The position numbers were made by a program, and so were the translations under genes. Of a DNA stretch of 64,000 bases, positions 9,228 to 19,230 are shown in pieces. Source of the stretch: Sphingomonadales bacterium (GTDB taxonomy: Bacteria; Pseudomonadota; Alphaproteobacteria; Sphingomonadales; Sphingomonadaceae); assembly GCA_028871475.1 (NCBI GenBank), contig JAGWMZ010000017.1, positions 1 to 64,000 on the forward strand, written 5' to 3'. Below the pieces are notes generated by a model, which was given only the letters and a program-made list of their open reading frames with translations, had not been told where the DNA came from and did not search any database. Numbering within the stretch: the first letter of the stretch is position 1; each line of letters opens with the position of its first letter.

Positions 9228-9811
9228 GCCCGCGCCTCCGAAAAATGCCTGCGGCACAGGGCGACATAGCGGTCATTCCCGCCAATCTCGGTCTGCGCGC
9301 CTTCGATCACCGGCGCGCCTTGTGCATCCACCCGCATGTTCATCGTCGCCTTGCGCCCGCAATGGCAGACCGCCTTCAGCTCGATCAAGGCATCGGCAAT
9401 GCCGAGCAACACCGCCGAACCGGGAAACAGCTGCCCGCGAAAATCGGTGCGCAGGCCATAGCACAGCACGGGAATGTTCACGCTGTCAGCCAGATGCGCC
9501 AGTTGCCACACCTGCGCCTCGGTGAGGAACTGCGCCTCATCCACCATCAGGCAGGCCAGCGGGCTGACCGCATGCAGCGGCACGATCTGCGCCACCAGAT
9601 CGGTTTCGGGCGAAAACCGATGCGCCGTGGCATGCAGGCCGATGCGGCTTTCGATGGCATGGTCGGCGCCACGCCCCGCGCTGCGGTCGTCAATGGCGGC
9701 GGTCCACAGCATGGTGGTCATGCCGCGTTCGCGATAGTTGAAATCAGCCTGCAGCAGGGTGGTCGATTTCCCGGCATTCATGCTGGCATAGTAGAAATAG
9801 AGCTTGGCCAT
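9224..9811 (-). CDS. tdk: Thymidine kinase (type II)
   Basis: A 195-residue enzyme that phosphorylates thymidine to dTMP in the salvage pathway. The P-loop ASMNAGKST is at residues 9-17. The lid/DEAQF element (MVDEAQFL) and the zinc-site cysteine pairs (VCHCGRKA and ALCRRHF) follow. The frame continues upstream to 9904, but the extra N-terminal residues are not family-like and the ATG at 9811 gives the canonical beginning MAKLYFYY. The stop overlaps the start of the M50 protease gene. Confidence 0.95.
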   Translation of the reverse strand: MAKLYFYYASMNAGKSTTLLQADFNYRERGMTTMLWTAAIDDRSAGRGADHAIESRIGLHATAHRFSPETDLVAQIVPLHAVSPLACLMVDEAQFLTEAQVWQLAHLADSVNIPVLCYGLRTDFRGQLFPGSAVLLGIADALIELKAVCHCGRKATMNMRVDAQGAPVIEGAQTEIGGNDRYVALCRRHFSEARA

Positions 9812-9857
9812 GCCCCTGCCCTGCCCTTGCGCGTGGCGGAGCGCAAGGGCCCAGCGC

Positions 9858-10757
9858 TTATTTGACGGGCAGGCTGCCCAGCCAGCGCGCCAGCCGCGCC
9901 GCAAGCCAGATGCGTTTGTCCGAAAAGGAGTGGTCGGTGGCGGTGAGGCTGGTCGTCAATGCGGCAGGACGCGCCGCACGGGCCGAGGCCACCATGCCCT
10001 GATAGCCCGCCCCCAGCCCGCGCGTCGCATAATTGAGCGAAAGCGGATGGGCGGAGATCTTCGTCACCGTCGCATGCAGGTCGAATTCCGGCGGATCGGC
10101 CTGCAATTCGCCAATCAGCGCCTCTGCGCTGGTACCGGCCAGCGGCGGCAGGTCGCCATCCAACTCCTGCTCGCGAAACGCCTTGAGCGCGGCGGGATTC
10201 CGGATCGTCCTGCCTTCCGTTCCCATATCCCAGGGATCGATCAGAAAGGCGCCCAGAAAACCCGGCACATCGGCCATGGCGCGCGCGGCCATCATGCCGC
10301 CCATGCTGTGCCCGGCGACGGCAAGGCGGCTGGTGTCGATCTGCGCCTTGGCGGCAAACGCCGGGTCATGCAGAAAACGGGCGGCGTTGCGCGCGTCCTC
10401 GATGCAATGGGCATAGGAAAAACTGCCAGGGCTGCCCCAACTGCCCCGATAATGTAGCGTCAGCACATTCCACCCGGCCCTTCGCGCCGCCTGCGCCAGA
10501 TCGAGGTTCTGCTCATTGCCCGGAAAGCCGTGGAACAGCAGCAATGTCGGATGCGGCCCCCTGCCAGCGGCGACATACATCACCGCATTGAGCAAGACGC
10601 CATCGCTGGGCAGTTGAAAGGCAATCATCCGCGCCGGGAACGCCGCATCCACCCTGGGATCGCTGACCACGGCCGAAGGCATGGCGGCGACCGGCCGCGC
10701 CATGGCAGGTGCCCCGCCCAGAGCAAGCAGAAGGGCAAGGTACACAGGCTTGAACAT
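9858..10757 (-). CDS. Secreted alpha/beta hydrolase
   Basis: A 299-residue protein with an N-terminal signal peptide (MFKPVYLALLLALGGAPAMA) and an alpha/beta-hydrolase fold. The oxyanion region reads LLFHGFPGNEQN, the nucleophile elbow is AGHSMGGM, and a late His lies in TATDHSFSD near the C-terminus. The substrate is unknown; the closest description is a dienelactone-hydrolase or prolyl-oligopeptidase-like serine hydrolase. The frame is open to 10952, but the upstream part overlaps rbfA. The ATG at 10757 has GGAG eight bases upstream and directly begins the signal peptide. It follows rbfA by about 60 bases on the same strand. Confidence 0.82.
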   Translation of the reverse strand: MFKPVYLALLLALGGAPAMARPVAAMPSAVVSDPRVDAAFPARMIAFQLPSDGVLLNAVMYVAAGRGPHPTLLLFHGFPGNEQNLDLAQAARRAGWNVLTLHYRGSWGSPGSFSYAHCIEDARNAARFLHDPAFAAKAQIDTSRLAVAGHSMGGMMAARAMADVPGFLGAFLIDPWDMGTEGRTIRNPAALKAFREQELDGDLPPLAGTSAEALIGELQADPPEFDLHATVTKISAHPLSLNYATRGLGAGYQGMVASARAARPAALTTSLTATDHSFSDKRIWLAARLARWLGSLPVK

Positions 10758-10818
10758 GGCGCGCTCCATCACAGGGATGCCCCGTGGTGCCATGGCGCGC
10801 CCTGGCGGGAATGGGGGC

Positions 10819-11244
10819 TTATGCCTCCCCTTCGCCCGCATCCTCATCGTCCTTGCCAATGTCGCGCAGCACGCGCGGATCGGCCAGCAGCGCGTCGATG
10901 CGGCTCGCCTCGTCAAAGCTTTCATCGCCCAGAAAGCGGATCTTCGCGGCAAAACGCAGCTTCAGCCGCCCGGCCACTTCCTTCTGGAAATAGGCTGTAT
11001 GGGTGCGCAGTGCCTTGAGCACCACCTCTTCATCCAGACCCAGCAGCGGCTTCACGAAAACCGTCGCATGGCGCAGATCCGGGCTCATGCGCACCTCAGT
11101 GACGGAAACGCTATGCGCGGTGAGCACATCGTCATGCACCTGCTGGCGCGTCAGCATCTCGGAAATCGCGTGACGGACCTGTTCGCCCACTTTGAGCAGG
11201 CGGACGGAACGGGTTTCGGGTGTCGTCTGAGTCGGTTTGGCCAT
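10819..11244 (-). CDS. rbfA: 30S ribosome-binding factor RbfA
   Basis: A 141-residue KH-type protein for late maturation of the 30S subunit and 16S rRNA. Visible blocks are [36 protein letters not shown] and [18 protein letters not shown]. The start is the ATG at 11244 (MAKPTQTT); the upstream frame extension is not family-like. In most alphaproteobacteria rbfA directly follows infB. Here a gene on the other strand lies between them, so rbfA needs its own promoter. Confidence 0.96.
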   Translation of the reverse strand: MAKPTQTTPETRSVRLLKVGEQVRHAISEMLTRQQVHDDVLTAHSVSVTEVRMSPDLRHATVFVKPLLGLDEEVVLKALRTHTAYFQKEVAGRLKLRFAAKIRFLGDESFDEASRIDALLADPRVLRDIGKDDEDAGEGEA

Positions 11245-11427
11245 GCCCCCATATGGGCATGAAGCGGCCGCTCGCAAAGGGGGCTCGTGCCGCCGATCAA
11301 AAAGCCGTTCGCGTGGAACAACTTATTTTGCAATGCTTACACGAAACTGTCCCGCTTATTCATCTGGATCTCATCGGTGGCAGGCCATAGACTGTCCATC
11401 GGATGCGACATTGAAAGGATCAACGTC

Positions 11428-11796
11428 ATGAAAAGGACCATTTCCGCCATCCTGGCTGCCACTCTGATGGTGCCTGCCATCGCCATGGCCCAGCCAGGCC
11501 GCGACCATCATGACGACCACAACGGCCCCGCGATGCATGGCCCGGCCATGCGCGGCCCCGCGATGCACGGCCCCAGTCGTGGGGGCCCGCCCGCTGGTTG
11601 GCACCAGTTCCGCAAGGGGCAGCGTTTCGACCGCGCCCACGCATGGAACTATCGCGAAATCGACTATCGTCACTATCGCGGCCTGCGCGCTCCCCCGCGC
11701 GGCTATCGCTGGGTGCGCAATGGCAATGACGCCGTGCTGGTCGCCATCAGCACCGGCATCGTGGCCAGCGTGATCGCGGGCGCCATCACGAACTAA
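11428..11796 (+). CDS. RcnB-like periplasmic protein
   Basis: A 122-residue secreted protein. A signal peptide (residues 1-21, ending AIAMA) is followed by a His-rich stretch, a Gly/Pro/Met repeat (GPAMHGPAMRGP), and a C-terminal RcnB-like motif, YRGLRAPPRGYRWVRNGNDA, followed by a hydrophobic tail (ISTGIVASVIAGAI). E. coli RcnB is a periplasmic factor in nickel/cobalt efflux control. In sphingomonads such proteins are numerous and mostly uncharacterised, so a metal role is only inferred from the His/Met content. The ATG at 11428 has AAAGGA upstream. The gene lies head-out between infB and rbfA and interrupts that cluster. Confidence 0.8.
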   Translation: MKRTISAILAATLMVPAIAMAQPGRDHHDDHNGPAMHGPAMRGPAMHGPSRGGPPAGWHQFRKGQRFDRAHAWNYREIDYRHYRGLRAPPRGYRWVRNGNDAVLVAISTGIVASVIAGAITN

Positions 11797-11837
11797 GGAT
11801 CGGCTGGGGCCTTTTCGTGTGCCCCTGCCCCCATAAC

Positions 11838-11871
11838 AAAAAGGGCGGTCCTTCGCGGGCCGCCCTTTTCC
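11838..11871. terminator. Bidirectional terminator between infB and the rcnB-like gene
   Basis: A GC-rich hairpin (AAAAGGGCGGTCC / GGGCCGCCCTTTT) between two convergent genes. It has A/T runs on both sides and so can stop both transcripts. Confidence 0.85.
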
Positions 11872-11892
11872 TTTGCCCTGATGGCGTGATGC

Positions 11893-14589
11893 TTAGAGCG
11901 TACGCTCGCGCATCTCGACCTCGAAGGTCTCCAGCGTATCGCCCGCGCGCACGTCGTTGGTGCCTTCCAGCACCACGCCGCATTCCAGACCAGCACGCAC
12001 TTCGGCCACATCGTCCTTGAACCGGCGCAGCGACTGCACACTGGTCTTGGAAACGATGACATCGTTGCGCGTGACGCGGGTGTAGAGGCCCTTCTTGATG
12101 TAGCCCTCCAGCACCAGCAGGCCCGCGGCCTTGTTGTGCTTGCCCGCCGGGAACACTTCCTTGATCTCGGCGCGGCCCACCACGGTCTCGATCCGCTCCG
12201 GCCCCCAGACACCGGCCATTTCCTTGGCGATGTCGTCGGTCAGGTGATAGATCACATCAAAATACTTCATGCGGACCTTGGTACGGTCCAGCATCTCGCG
12301 CGCCTTGGCATTGGGGCGCACGTTGAAGCCGACGATCGGCGCATTCGAGGCCGCCGCCAGATTGACGTCGCTCTCCGTAATGGCGCCCACGCCGCTCGAG
12401 AGCACGCGCAGCTTGATCTCGTCATTCGACAGGCGGTTGAGCGCATTGACGATCGCCTCGGCCGACCCCTGCACGTCGGCCTTCACGACGATCGGATATT
12501 CGATCACCGCCTGCTTGGCGGCGAGCGCGGAGAACATGTTCTCAAGGCTCGACGGGGCAGCGGTGGTGCGCTTGGCAGTGGCCTGTTCCTGACGGAACGC
12601 AGCGACCTCGCGGGCGCGGGCTTCGCTTTCCACCACAGTCAGCGTGTCGCCGGCCATGGGCACGCCGCCCAGCCCCAGCACCTCGACCGGCAGCGCCGGC
12701 GGAGCGGACTTCACCTGACGGCCCTTGTCATCCAGCATGGCGCGCACGCGGCCCGACTGGGTGCCAACGACGAAGATGTCGCCAACCTTGAGCGTACCGC
12801 GGTTGATCAGCACCGTGGCCAGCGGGCCCTTGCCCTTGTCCAGCTTGGCCTCGACCACGGTCGCCTCGGCGGCGCGGTCGGGGTTGGCCTTCAGCTCGAG
12901 CAGTTCGGCCTGCAGCAGGATCTTCTCGATCAGCTCGGGCAGGCCCGCGCCGGTCTTGGAGGAAACCTCCACATCCTGCACGTCGCCCGACATCTCTTCC
13001 ACGATCACTTCGTGCTCAAGCAGACGCTCGCGGATCTTCTGCGGGTTGGCCTCGGGCTTGTCGCTCTTGGTGATCGCCACGATCATCGGCACGCCCGCCG
13101 CGCGGGTGTGACGGATCGCCTCCACCGTCTGGGGCATGATGCCATCGTCAGCGGCCACCACCAGCACCACGATGTCCGTCACATTGGCGCCGCGCTGGCG
13201 CATCTCGGTGAAGGCTTCGTGGCCGGGCGTGTCGAGGAAGGTGATGAGATCACCGCCCTTGGTCTTGATCTGATAGGCGCCGATATGCTGCGTGATGCCG
13301 CCCGCCTCGCCGCGCACCACATCGGTGCCGCGCAGCGCATCCAGCAGGCTGGTCTTGCCATGGTCGACATGGCCCATGATGGTGACGACAGGCGCACGCG
13401 TCTTGAGCGTCTCGGGCGCATCGACATCCTCGGTGGCGTCGATATCGACGTCATTTTCCGACACGCGCACGATGTTGTGGCCAAATTCCTCAACCAGCAG
13501 CTCGGCCGTATCCTGGTCGATCGTATGATTGAGCGTGACGACCACGCCCATCTTGAACAGCGCCTTGACCAGATCGGCAGCCTTTTCGGCCATGCGGTTC
13601 GACAGTTCCTGCACGGTGATCGCCTCGGGGACGACAACGTCGCGTACCTGCTTTTCGCGCACCTGGTTCTGGCCGGCGAAATGCGTGCGACGCTCCTTTT
13701 CACGGGCGCGCTTGAGCGCGGCGAGGCTGCGGGCACGGGCGCCCTCATCCTCGTTGAGCGCGCGCGTCACCGTCAGCTTGCCGCCACGGCGTTCGTCCGC
13801 TCCCTTGCGGTCGCGCGAGGGAGCAGCCGGCTTCTTGGGCGCGGCAGCCTCGGGGCGGCGAACCGGCGCGCTGGCCACCGGCGTAAAGCGACGCGGCGCA
13901 GGAACAGCAGGCGTAGCCGCCGGTGCGGCCGGAGCAGCAGCGGGCTCTGCATCAGCAGGGCGCGCCGCGGCAGGCGGGGTCACGCGCACCGAGGCCGCCG
14001 CAGCGGCAGCCGAGGATGCGGCAGGCGCCTTGGCCTCAACCGGCGCAGGAGCGGCTTCCGGCGCGGCAGCAGGAGCCGGCTCGGCAGCCTTGGCTTCAGC
14101 GGCGGCACGCGCGGCTTCGGCCTCGGCCTTGGCGCGCTGCTCTTCTTCCATGGCGCGCTGGCGCTCTTCCTGCTCGCGGCGGCTCTGCGCCTCGAGCATG
14201 GCCATGCGGGCTTCCTCAGCCTCACGCAGCAGGCGGGCCTGCATTTCCTGGCGCGTCTCATTGCTGGGCGCGGGGCGCGGAGCCGGACGAACAGGCTGGG
14301 GCGCGGGGCGCTGGGCCTGAGGCGCCGGAGCAGCAGGGCGCGGCGGCGCGGCAGGAGCCGGCGCGGCAGCCTGGGGTGCGGGGGCCGCAGACGCGGCAGG
14401 CGTGGCGGCAGGCGCTTCGCCCTGGCCACCTTCGGGGCGGCCACCCAGCACCTTACGGCGCTTCACCTCGACCACCACCTTGTTGGTGCGGCCATGGCTG
14501 AAGGTCTGCTTGACTTCGCCCGCTTCCACCGAGCGCTTCAGCCCCAGCGGCTTGCGGCCCAGTGTCGGTTTGTTGTCAGTGTCGCTCAT
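11893..14589 (-). CDS. infB: Translation initiation factor IF-2
   Basis: An 898-residue GTPase that positions initiator tRNA on the 30S subunit. It has a short IF2 N-terminal motif ([10 protein letters not shown]), then a long Ala/Pro/Glu-rich linker (about residues 60-280). The GTP-binding domain follows, with GHVDHGKT near residue 405, DTPGHEAF and TKSDKP; domains II-IV end in the typical C2 segment. The ATG at 14589 gives the family-like start MSDTDNKP; a TTG nine bases upstream is better spaced from the AAGGG sequence and cannot be excluded. It follows the YlxR gene by about 20 bases and ends at a bidirectional terminator. Confidence 0.98.
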   Translation of the reverse strand: MSDTDNKPTLGRKPLGLKRSVEAGEVKQTFSHGRTNKVVVEVKRRKVLGGRPEGGQGEAPAATPAASAAPAPQAAAPAPAAPPRPAAPAPQAQRPAPQPVRPAPRPAPSNETRQEMQARLLREAEEARMAMLEAQSRREQEERQRAMEEEQRAKAEAEAARAAAEAKAAEPAPAAAPEAAPAPVEAKAPAASSAAAAAASVRVTPPAAARPADAEPAAAPAAPAATPAVPAPRRFTPVASAPVRRPEAAAPKKPAAPSRDRKGADERRGGKLTVTRALNEDEGARARSLAALKRAREKERRTHFAGQNQVREKQVRDVVVPEAITVQELSNRMAEKAADLVKALFKMGVVVTLNHTIDQDTAELLVEEFGHNIVRVSENDVDIDATEDVDAPETLKTRAPVVTIMGHVDHGKTSLLDALRGTDVVRGEAGGITQHIGAYQIKTKGGDLITFLDTPGHEAFTEMRQRGANVTDIVVLVVAADDGIMPQTVEAIRHTRAAGVPMIVAITKSDKPEANPQKIRERLLEHEVIVEEMSGDVQDVEVSSKTGAGLPELIEKILLQAELLELKANPDRAAEATVVEAKLDKGKGPLATVLINRGTLKVGDIFVVGTQSGRVRAMLDDKGRQVKSAPPALPVEVLGLGGVPMAGDTLTVVESEARAREVAAFRQEQATAKRTTAAPSSLENMFSALAAKQAVIEYPIVVKADVQGSAEAIVNALNRLSNDEIKLRVLSSGVGAITESDVNLAAASNAPIVGFNVRPNAKAREMLDRTKVRMKYFDVIYHLTDDIAKEMAGVWGPERIETVVGRAEIKEVFPAGKHNKAAGLLVLEGYIKKGLYTRVTRNDVIVSKTSVQSLRRFKDDVAEVRAGLECGVVLEGTNDVRAGDTLETFEVEMRERTL

Positions 14590-14606
14590 AATCGTCAAAC
14601 AGCCCT

Positions 14607-15455
14607 TCAGTCTTGCATCGTCGTGGTCATGGCCGAACGCGGGGGCACACCCGGCGCATGACCGTCTTCATCGTGATCGGCATCATCGGGCGGACCCGAG
14701 GTGCTGATCGTGCCGGCATGATCTGGCCGGCTCAGGAAATGGAGTAATCGCGAAAGCGGCAGCGACAGCCTTTCGGCTGCTGCCGACTCCGTCAGCGCCA
14801 GATGGACGACATTCTCGCGGCCCAATGCCACAGACAGAGCCGCCCGGTCCAGAGGCAAGGTCACGCCGGTCATCCCGCTGCCTTCAGCCTCCTGTCCCAC
14901 GCGCCAGGCCTGGTCCAGCTTGCGGTTGCCATCGGGCGCGGCGTCAGCCGCGTGGGCCAGCCAACTGACCACCCCGCCGCGCGCATGTTCGGCAATACGG
15001 TCGGAGCCGGTCAGCAGCTTGCCACTGCGCATTTCCAGCCCCAGCCGATCGGTAAAGGCGCGGATCAGCGCTGTCTCGATCATGGCAGGCAGGTCGTCGG
15101 GAATGGACAAGGGCGCGCCCTTGAAGGCCCGCGCCAGCGCGCCCTTCAGCTTGCCCTTGGCCATCGCCGTTTCCAGCTCGCCGCGCGTGACGCCGATCCA
15201 TGCCCCGCGCCCCGGCGCACGCGCCAGAACATCGGGCAACACATGGCCATCGGGCGAAATCGCCAGACGGATCAGCGTGTCACGTGCGTCATGCTCACCC
15301 GACAGGATGCAGCGCCGCTCGGCTCCGTCATCCTGATGGGCCGCGCCTTTCGGCTTTTTCGTCCCACGCGCTGCCCCACGCCCGGAAGCGCGTTCACGCC
15401 CGGTCGCAGTTTCAGCGCTGGTGTCGCTTACGCGCTCATTGTGAGGAGTCCGCAT
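14607..15455 (-). CDS. YlxR (DUF448) RNA-binding domain fused to an L7Ae-like domain
   Basis: A 282-residue protein. The N-terminal YlxR domain carries RRCILSGEHDARDTLIRL and GRGAWIGV at about residues 48-95. The second half (MIETALIRAF to the C-terminus) matches the L7Ae/L30e-like fold commonly fused to YlxR in alphaproteobacteria. The family is RNA/nucleoid-associated and always lies beside nusA and infB; its exact role is unsettled. The ATG at 15455 lies inside the end of nusA (20-base overlap) and has an excellent Shine-Dalgarno (GAGGAGG, six bases upstream), so translation is coupled to nusA. Confidence 0.9.
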   Translation of the reverse strand: MRTPHNERVSDTSAETATGRERASGRGAARGTKKPKGAAHQDDGAERRCILSGEHDARDTLIRLAISPDGHVLPDVLARAPGRGAWIGVTRGELETAMAKGKLKGALARAFKGAPLSIPDDLPAMIETALIRAFTDRLGLEMRSGKLLTGSDRIAEHARGGVVSWLAHAADAAPDGNRKLDQAWRVGQEAEGSGMTGVTLPLDRAALSVALGRENVVHLALTESAAAERLSLPLSRLLHFLSRPDHAGTISTSGPPDDADHDEDGHAPGVPPRSAMTTTMQD

Positions 15456-17070
15456 CGGCGGCCTCCTCGGTTGCTGGTTCGTCATCGAACCAATGGGCAC
15501 GGGCAGCCATGATGATCTCGTTACCCTGTTCCTCGTTCAGGCCATAGTCGCCCAGAACGCCGCCAGCGGCATTGTCACGGTTCTCGTTGCGGTCGCGGCG
15601 GTCGCCATCCTTGTTGCGGCGGCGCTGCTCAGGGCCCCGCTTCTTGGCGATCAGCTCGTCGGTCGCCAGATCGGCCAGATCGTCGAGCGTCTTGATGCCC
15701 GCCTTGCCTAGCGTCACCAGCATGGCTTCGGTCAGATGCGGGAGCTCGGCCAGCGCATCCTCGACACCCAGTTCACGGCGGGTGGCACGGGCGGCCTCCT
15801 CGCGGCGCTCCAGCGCTTCGGTGGCGCGGCTCTGCAGCTCTTCAGCCAGATCCTCGTCGAAGCCCTCGATGCCGGCCAGTTCGGCCACATCGATGTAAGC
15901 CACTTCCTCCAGCTCGCTGAAGCCCTCGGCCACCAGCAGCTGCGAGAGCGTCTCGTCGACGTCGAGTTCTTCCTCGAACATCTTTGACTTTTCGGCGAAT
16001 TCCTTCTGGCGTTTCTCGCTCGCCTCGGCCTCGGTCATGATGTCGATCTGCGAGCCGGTGAGCTGGCTGGCCAGACGCACATTCTGGCCGCGACGGCCGA
16101 TGGCCAGCGACAGCTGGTCGTCGGGCACCACCACCTCGATGCGGCTCTCTTCCTCGTCGATCACCACGCGGCTGACGGTGGCGGGCTGCAGCGCGTTGAC
16201 CACGAAGGAGGGGGTATCCTCGCTCCAGGGGATGATATCGATCTTCTCGCCCTGCAGCTCCTGCACCACGGCCTGCACGCGGCTGCCCTTCATGCCGACG
16301 CAGGCGCCGACCGGGTCGATGGACGAGTCACGGCTGATCACGCCGATCTTGGCGCGGCTGCCCGGATCGCGCGCGGCGGCCTTGATCTCGATGATGCCAT
16401 CGTAGATTTCGGGCACTTCCTGCGCGAAGAGCTTCTTCATGAAGTCAGGATGCGCGCGGGAGAGGAAAATCTGCGGGCCACGGTTCTGGCGCTCAACCTT
16501 CAGGATCAGCGCGCGGACACGCTCGCCAACGCGGGCGGCTTCACGCGGGATCTGCTGGTCGCGGCGGATGACACCCTCGGCGCGGCCAAGGTTGACGATC
16601 ACATGGCCGAATTCCACCGACTTGATCACGCCCGTCACAACTTCGCCCGCGCGGTCCTTGAACTCGGCATACTGGCGGTCGCGCTCGGCATCACGCACCT
16701 TCTGGAAGATCACCTGCTTGGCGCTCTGCGCGTCGATGCGGCCCAGGTCCACCGGGGGCAGCGGGTCGACGATGAAATCGCCGATCTGCGCGCCCTTCTG
16801 CAGCTTTTCAGCCTGCTTCAGGTCCACCTGCTTGAAGTAGTCATCCACATGCTCGACCACCTCGACCACGCGCCACAGGCGCAGGTCGCCGGTGCGCGGG
16901 TCCAGCTTGGCGCGGATGTCATTTTCGGCGCCGTAACGGTTGCGCGCGCTCTTCTGGATCGCCTCTTCCATCGCCTCGATGACGATCGACTTGTCGATCA
17001 TCTTCTCGGTGGCGACGGCGGTGGCAATCGCAAGCAGTTCGGCGCGGTTGGCTGAAATCGCACTGGCCAT
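15436..17070 (-). CDS. nusA: Transcription termination/antitermination factor NusA
   Basis: A 544-residue RNA-polymerase-associated factor acting in pausing, termination and antitermination. The order is: N-terminal NusA domain (about 1-130), S1 domain ([19 protein letters not shown]), two KH domains ([20 protein letters not shown] and [17 protein letters not shown]), then two C-terminal acidic/HhH repeats, ending with a charged tail. The ATG at 17070 gives [13 protein letters not shown], the family start. It begins three bases after the rimP stop, so the pair is an operon. Confidence 0.98.
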   Translation of the reverse strand: MASAISANRAELLAIATAVATEKMIDKSIVIEAMEEAIQKSARNRYGAENDIRAKLDPRTGDLRLWRVVEVVEHVDDYFKQVDLKQAEKLQKGAQIGDFIVDPLPPVDLGRIDAQSAKQVIFQKVRDAERDRQYAEFKDRAGEVVTGVIKSVEFGHVIVNLGRAEGVIRRDQQIPREAARVGERVRALILKVERQNRGPQIFLSRAHPDFMKKLFAQEVPEIYDGIIEIKAAARDPGSRAKIGVISRDSSIDPVGACVGMKGSRVQAVVQELQGEKIDIIPWSEDTPSFVVNALQPATVSRVVIDEEESRIEVVVPDDQLSLAIGRRGQNVRLASQLTGSQIDIMTEAEASEKRQKEFAEKSKMFEEELDVDETLSQLLVAEGFSELEEVAYIDVAELAGIEGFDEDLAEELQSRATEALERREEAARATRRELGVEDALAELPHLTEAMLVTLGKAGIKTLDDLADLATDELIAKKRGPEQRRRNKDGDRRDRNENRDNAAGGVLGDYGLNEEQGNEIIMAARAHWFDDEPATEEAADADSSQ

Positions 17071-17073
17071 GGG

Positions 17074-17652
17074 TCAGTCTTCCTGTGCTTCGGTTTCTTC
17101 TTCGATGTCGTCGAACTCGTCGGCGTCATCGCTGTTGATGGGTTTGCTTGCCGCCAGCAGCTTGTCGGTCAAAACCAGCTTGGCGTATTGAACATCCTTG
17201 AAGAGGAAGGTCACACGGCCCGACTTCTTCTCGTCCAGCGTGATGACCTCGTCCTCCAGAGCAACCAGTTCACCCTGGATGCTCTTGCGGTTACCATCGA
17301 CCGGGACCAGCAGCGTGATACGCGCCTCATGCCCGATCCAGTTGGCGTAATCCTTCAGGCGCACCAGCGGCCGGTCGATCCCCGGCGAGGAGACTTCCAG
17401 ACGATAGGCCTCGTAAATCAACGTCTCGCCCGCTTCTTCCAGCGCGTCGATCCGGTCGGAGATGCGGTGCGACAAGTTCACGCAATCCTGCATCACCAAC
17501 TGACCGGTCTCGGGCCGCTCGGCCATGATCTGGAGCGTATGCTCCTCATCGCCCACCTCGCTCTTGCCGAACAGCCGCACGCGCACCAGATCGAATCCCA
17601 TAGCCTTCACCTCGGGCTCGATAACTTCGGTAATGCGCGCAATATCCGCCAT
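17074..17652 (-). CDS. rimP: Ribosome maturation factor RimP
   Basis: A 192-residue 30S maturation factor. It shows the N-terminal MGFDLVRVRLFGK block, DCVNLSHRISDRID, and the highly conserved YRLEVSSPGIDRPL motif. The C-terminal SH3-like part is followed by an acidic tail (DDADEFDDIEEE). The ATG at 17652 is chosen over an upstream in-frame extension to 17742 because family homology begins at MADIARITEVI. It is the first gene of the rimP-nusA-ylxR-infB unit; its promoter should lie in the ~150 bases upstream. Confidence 0.96.
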   Translation of the reverse strand: MADIARITEVIEPEVKAMGFDLVRVRLFGKSEVGDEEHTLQIMAERPETGQLVMQDCVNLSHRISDRIDALEEAGETLIYEAYRLEVSSPGIDRPLVRLKDYANWIGHEARITLLVPVDGNRKSIQGELVALEDEVITLDEKKSGRVTFLFKDVQYAKLVLTDKLLAASKPINSDDADEFDDIEEETEAQED

Positions 17653-17804
17653 GAAAACTCCGGTTGGACGTGATCTGAAAGCCCCATATGGCAACAGCCC
17701 CGCCCGCCGGCCCCTCTCGGCGCCAGCCCGGCAAAGCGTCACGATGTCGGGATTGATCGGCTATATACGCGCGGGGTTTGAAAAGCGCAAGGGGGTGGTG
17801 GGGT

Positions 17805-18311
17805 TCAATCGGCCAAGGCGGCGCGGTGGATGAGAACGCGGCGGTAGAAAAACCACCACCAGAAGCCGGTGGGGGCGCCGAAGATGGCGCCAAACAGGAA
17901 AAGACCCGGCCACTCAAAAAACCAACCGGAAAACAGAGCCGACAATGCCACCCAGAACAAGCCACCCGCCACGCCGCCCCATGACAAAGCAATAACCACG
18001 CTCCAGCGCGCCATCGCCCTGTCGCCAAGCCTGTGCGAAACCGGAACACCAAAGATGGCCAGCCCCAAGGCACACACCCCACCCATAGGAAACAGGATGG
18101 CGAGAAACTCAATCAACACCGTCAATCCCGACCCGATGCGATAGCCCAGCGTGAACTGCGGGTTATCTGACAGGATGTTGTTGCGCTCCCAGAACCCGAA
18201 CAGCAGACCTGCGAGGGCAAACACTGTGGCCGGACCTGCCAATGAGGCAAACATCAAAGCATAAGCCGAACTGTCACGCCAATCTTGCCGATGCAGCGAC
18301 AGATAACTCAC
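17805..18311 (-). CDS. Hypothetical membrane protein
   Basis: A 168-residue protein with four or five predicted membrane segments (roughly residues 18-42, 60-82, 100-125 and 128-150). It has many Gly/Phe/Trp residues and no recognised motif. A GTG at 18311 overlaps the stop of the ParA-like gene as GTGA, suggesting translational coupling; an upstream in-frame GTG at 18338 is also possible. It lies downstream of pspF and the ParA-like ATPase on the same strand. No function is proposed. Confidence 0.6.
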   Translation of the reverse strand: MSYLSLHRQDWRDSSAYALMFASLAGPATVFALAGLLFGFWERNNILSDNPQFTLGYRIGSGLTVLIEFLAILFPMGGVCALGLAIFGVPVSHRLGDRAMARWSVVIALSWGGVAGGLFWVALSALFSGWFFEWPGLFLFGAIFGAPTGFWWWFFYRRVLIHRAALAD

Positions 18312-19057
18312 CCCACCATCGCCCCCACCTGCTTCCACATTTCCTTCACCGCCGCAGCCGCCGAGCTTTTCCCCGCAAACACGCCCAAAGGCGCGCGCTC
18401 CAGCCCCATCTTTTCCACCACGCTGGCCATGGGGATGACTGGCCAGTGGCTGTGCTCCTCCACCATCTCGCGGTGCAGCGCCTTTCGCCGGTCCACCATC
18501 GAGAGCACGGGCAGCATCGGCGGCGCCTTCTTGCCCCGCGTCTCCGCCAGCCTTGCCCGCACCTGCTCCAGCGTGCGCAGGGCCAAAGGCGCGGGCACCA
18601 CCGGCACCACCAGCACATCGGCGGCGCGGAAAATCTGGTCCGACAGTTCACCCAGCCCCGGCGGGCAATCGAGGATCACCCAGTCGTAATCATCCGCCAC
18701 GCGGGCGAGCAGTTTGCGCAAACGCTTGGGCCGGTCCGCCTCCAGCAGGTCAGCATCGAGATGACGCAGCGACAGATCCGCCGCAATCAGATCCAGCCCC
18801 GGATAGGCGGTCTGCTCCACCACGTCGGCAGGATCGACATCGCGGGAGAAGATCTTCTTCGCCGTGCCACCGCCCGGGCTGAGCGCCATGCCGGCGCCCG
18901 TTTCGCCCAGCAGGAAGGAGGCCGCGCCCTGCGCATCGACATCCCAGATCAGCACCTTGCCGCCTGAGGCGCGCACCGCTTCCCAGCCCAGATTGACCGC
19001 CAGCGAGGATTTCCCCACCCCGCCTTTCATGCTGTAAACCGCGACAACCTTTCCCAT
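18308..19057 (-). CDS. ParA/MinD-family ATPase
   Basis: A 249-residue P-loop ATPase with the deviant Walker A KGGVGKSS (residues 11-18), the switch motif VDAQGAAS, and the Walker B-like VILDCPPG. There is no ParB partner and no chromosome-partitioning neighbourhood, so it is an orphan positioning or regulatory ATPase. The start at 19057 gives MGKVVAVYSMKGG; the frame extends further upstream without family features. It lies between pspF (173 bases upstream, same strand) and a coupled membrane protein, which suggests, but does not prove, an envelope-related role. Confidence 0.85.
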   Translation of the reverse strand: MGKVVAVYSMKGGVGKSSLAVNLGWEAVRASGGKVLIWDVDAQGAASFLLGETGAGMALSPGGGTAKKIFSRDVDPADVVEQTAYPGLDLIAADLSLRHLDADLLEADRPKRLRKLLARVADDYDWVILDCPPGLGELSDQIFRAADVLVVPVVPAPLALRTLEQVRARLAETRGKKAPPMLPVLSMVDRRKALHREMVEEHSHWPVIPMASVVEKMGLERAPLGVFAGKSSAAAAVKEMWKQVGAMVG

Positions 19058-19230
19058 GCCAGGACTCCTTTGCGAGAGGCACCATTCTGCGCGACGCACA
19101 CGCGCGCCGCACACCAGAAGCACCCCCAAGCACCACTACACGACAACGCGATGACACTGTGGTCAAGACATGAATCGGCAGGCAGGTCCGCAAAAGCCGA
19201 TGCCCCGTGCCCCAACCTTCACACTTACCT

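Noticed and set aside
12136..14661. 841-codon plus-strand ORF antisense to infB
   Set aside because: Same shadow effect; IF-2 on the other strand is unmistakable.
18242..18967. Plus-strand ORF over the ParA-like gene
   Set aside because: His/Arg-rich shadow frame; the minus-strand ParA motifs are definitive.
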